This document shows, one piece after another, positions 63,484 through 64,000 of a stretch of 64,000 nt of DNA (the first letter of the stretch is position 1; every line of letters starts with the position of its first letter). The notes beneath the pieces are model-generated. The model was not told the origin of the DNA and did no database searches. It saw only the letters and a list, made by a program, of their open reading frames with translations. The translations under genes were made by a program, and so were the position numbers. Source of the stretch: CAVUCH01 sp963739995 (lineage in GTDB: Bacteria; Acidobacteriota; Vicinamibacteria; Vicinamibacterales; JAENWD01); the NCBI GenBank assembly GCA_963739995.1, contig CAVUCH010000026.1, forward strand, positions 124,001-188,000, in the 5' to 3' direction.

Positions 63484-63809
63484 CGATGCCGTTCACGGAA
63501 GGAAGCGCATGGGCGACCTCGAACTGCCAGTCGAGTCAGTGACGTCGTAACCGCCGCGCTGGCCATATCGAGCCGTCCGGTCCTTCTGATCCTCACCCAC
63601 TGCCATCAAGACCAGTCGCAGGAGGCGCACCGTCTCCTTCAACCAGAGCACGACGCCGGAGTTGGGTGTGGCCTCGGTCCGTATGTGACGGGTCGCTCGG
63701 CTCGCGTTCATCCGGTTGAGCTGGAGAACGGACAGCGCCACACTCGTGCGCCAAGATGCTCGGCCGCATCGAGCAAACCCTTTGGCCGCCGAATCCGTCC
63801 AATCGCCCG
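63484..63809. other. Intergenic region
   Basis: About 325 bp between the cupin gene and the ADOP permease. No gene or known RNA was recognised; reading frames here lack protein-like character. It presumably carries the permease promoter. Confidence 0.4.
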
Positions 63810-64000
63810 ATGCCTGAGATCGTTGCCGACCTGCGGTATGCATTGCGCGGCCTGCGCCGGAGCCCGCTGTTTGCCACCGTGGCCATCCTGTCGCTGTCGC
63901 TGGGAATCGGGGCAAACACGGCCATCTTCACGCTGATCGACCAGATTCTGCTGCGCAAGCTCCCGGTGAAGAACCCCGACGAGCTCGTCATGCTCTACCA
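63810..64000 (+). CDS. ADOP-family ABC transporter permease (3' end outside window)
   Basis: The first 63 residues of a second MacB/FtsX-type permease: MPEIVADLRYALRGLRRSPL, then a membrane helix (FATVAILSLSLGIGANTAIF) and TLIDQILLRKLPVKNPDELV. This matches the N terminus of the permease at 18601-21024. The gene runs off the window end. Confidence 0.85.
   Translation, partial: MPEIVADLRYALRGLRRSPLFATVAILSLSLGIGANTAIFTLIDQILLRKLPVKNPDELVMLY

Overview
The window is 64 kb of high-GC bacterial chromosome. It looks like an acidobacterium, most likely of the Vicinamibacteria kind. The reasons are an acidobacterial-type VWFA secreted protein, two MacB/FtsX-type ADOP permeases, a KaiC-like ATPase next to a hybrid kinase, many secreted hydrolases and amidohydrolases, alternative complex III with caa3 oxidase, and abundant short intergenic palindromes. 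Taxonomy is inferred from gene content only. No rRNA, tRNA, CRISPR array, integrase or intact insertion sequence was recognised.

Layout: 0-8 kb holds a partial sugar-isomerase gene and then a long minus-strand run (VWFA protein, small metabolic and detoxification-type enzymes, hybrid histidine kinase, KaiC-like ATPase with two frameshifts). 8-18 kb holds glnS, a LarA-type racemase, gnd, a KDG-kinase-like sugar kinase, a PfpI-family protein, a cupin, a DinB protein and a beta-hydroxyacid dehydrogenase. 18-31 kb holds an ADOP permease, a TIM-barrel isomerase, hydrolases, two coupled amidohydrolases, an old-yellow-enzyme homologue, an S9 peptidase, a serine hydrolase and an MBL-fold hydrolase.

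31.9-35.8 kb is the most interesting stretch. Two redox genes, a rhodanese on the minus strand and a two-domain thioredoxin-fold protein on the plus strand, each carry an in-frame TGA exactly where the family has a conserved Cys. In each, the TGA is followed at once by a GC-rich hairpin with the same three-base loop. Both are read here as selenoproteins with bacterial SECIS elements.

36-49 kb is one respiratory operon: actABCDEF (alternative complex III), a membrane protein, a SCO copper chaperone, and a caa3-type oxidase of the YSHPxVY (A2) type with a cytochrome c domain on subunit II. hemH and a frameshifted hemG-like gene follow.

52-61.6 kb is a second respiratory block with visibly different codon use (CTC rather than CTG for Leu). 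It has a FAD monooxygenase, then only the cofactor-free membrane subunits of complex III (ActC, ActD, ActF), a cupredoxin-like protein with type-1 copper ligands, a fused CoxA-CoxC with HPEVY (A1 type), CoxD, two small membrane proteins and CoxB without haem. It looks like a transferred, cytochrome-poor variant respiratory chain. The window ends with a beta-propeller remnant, a small membrane protein, a cupin and the start of another ADOP permease.

Several single-base frameshifts (KaiC, S9 peptidase, HemG, a TIR-domain remnant) lie in G/C runs. Some may be assembly or sequencing errors rather than real mutations.
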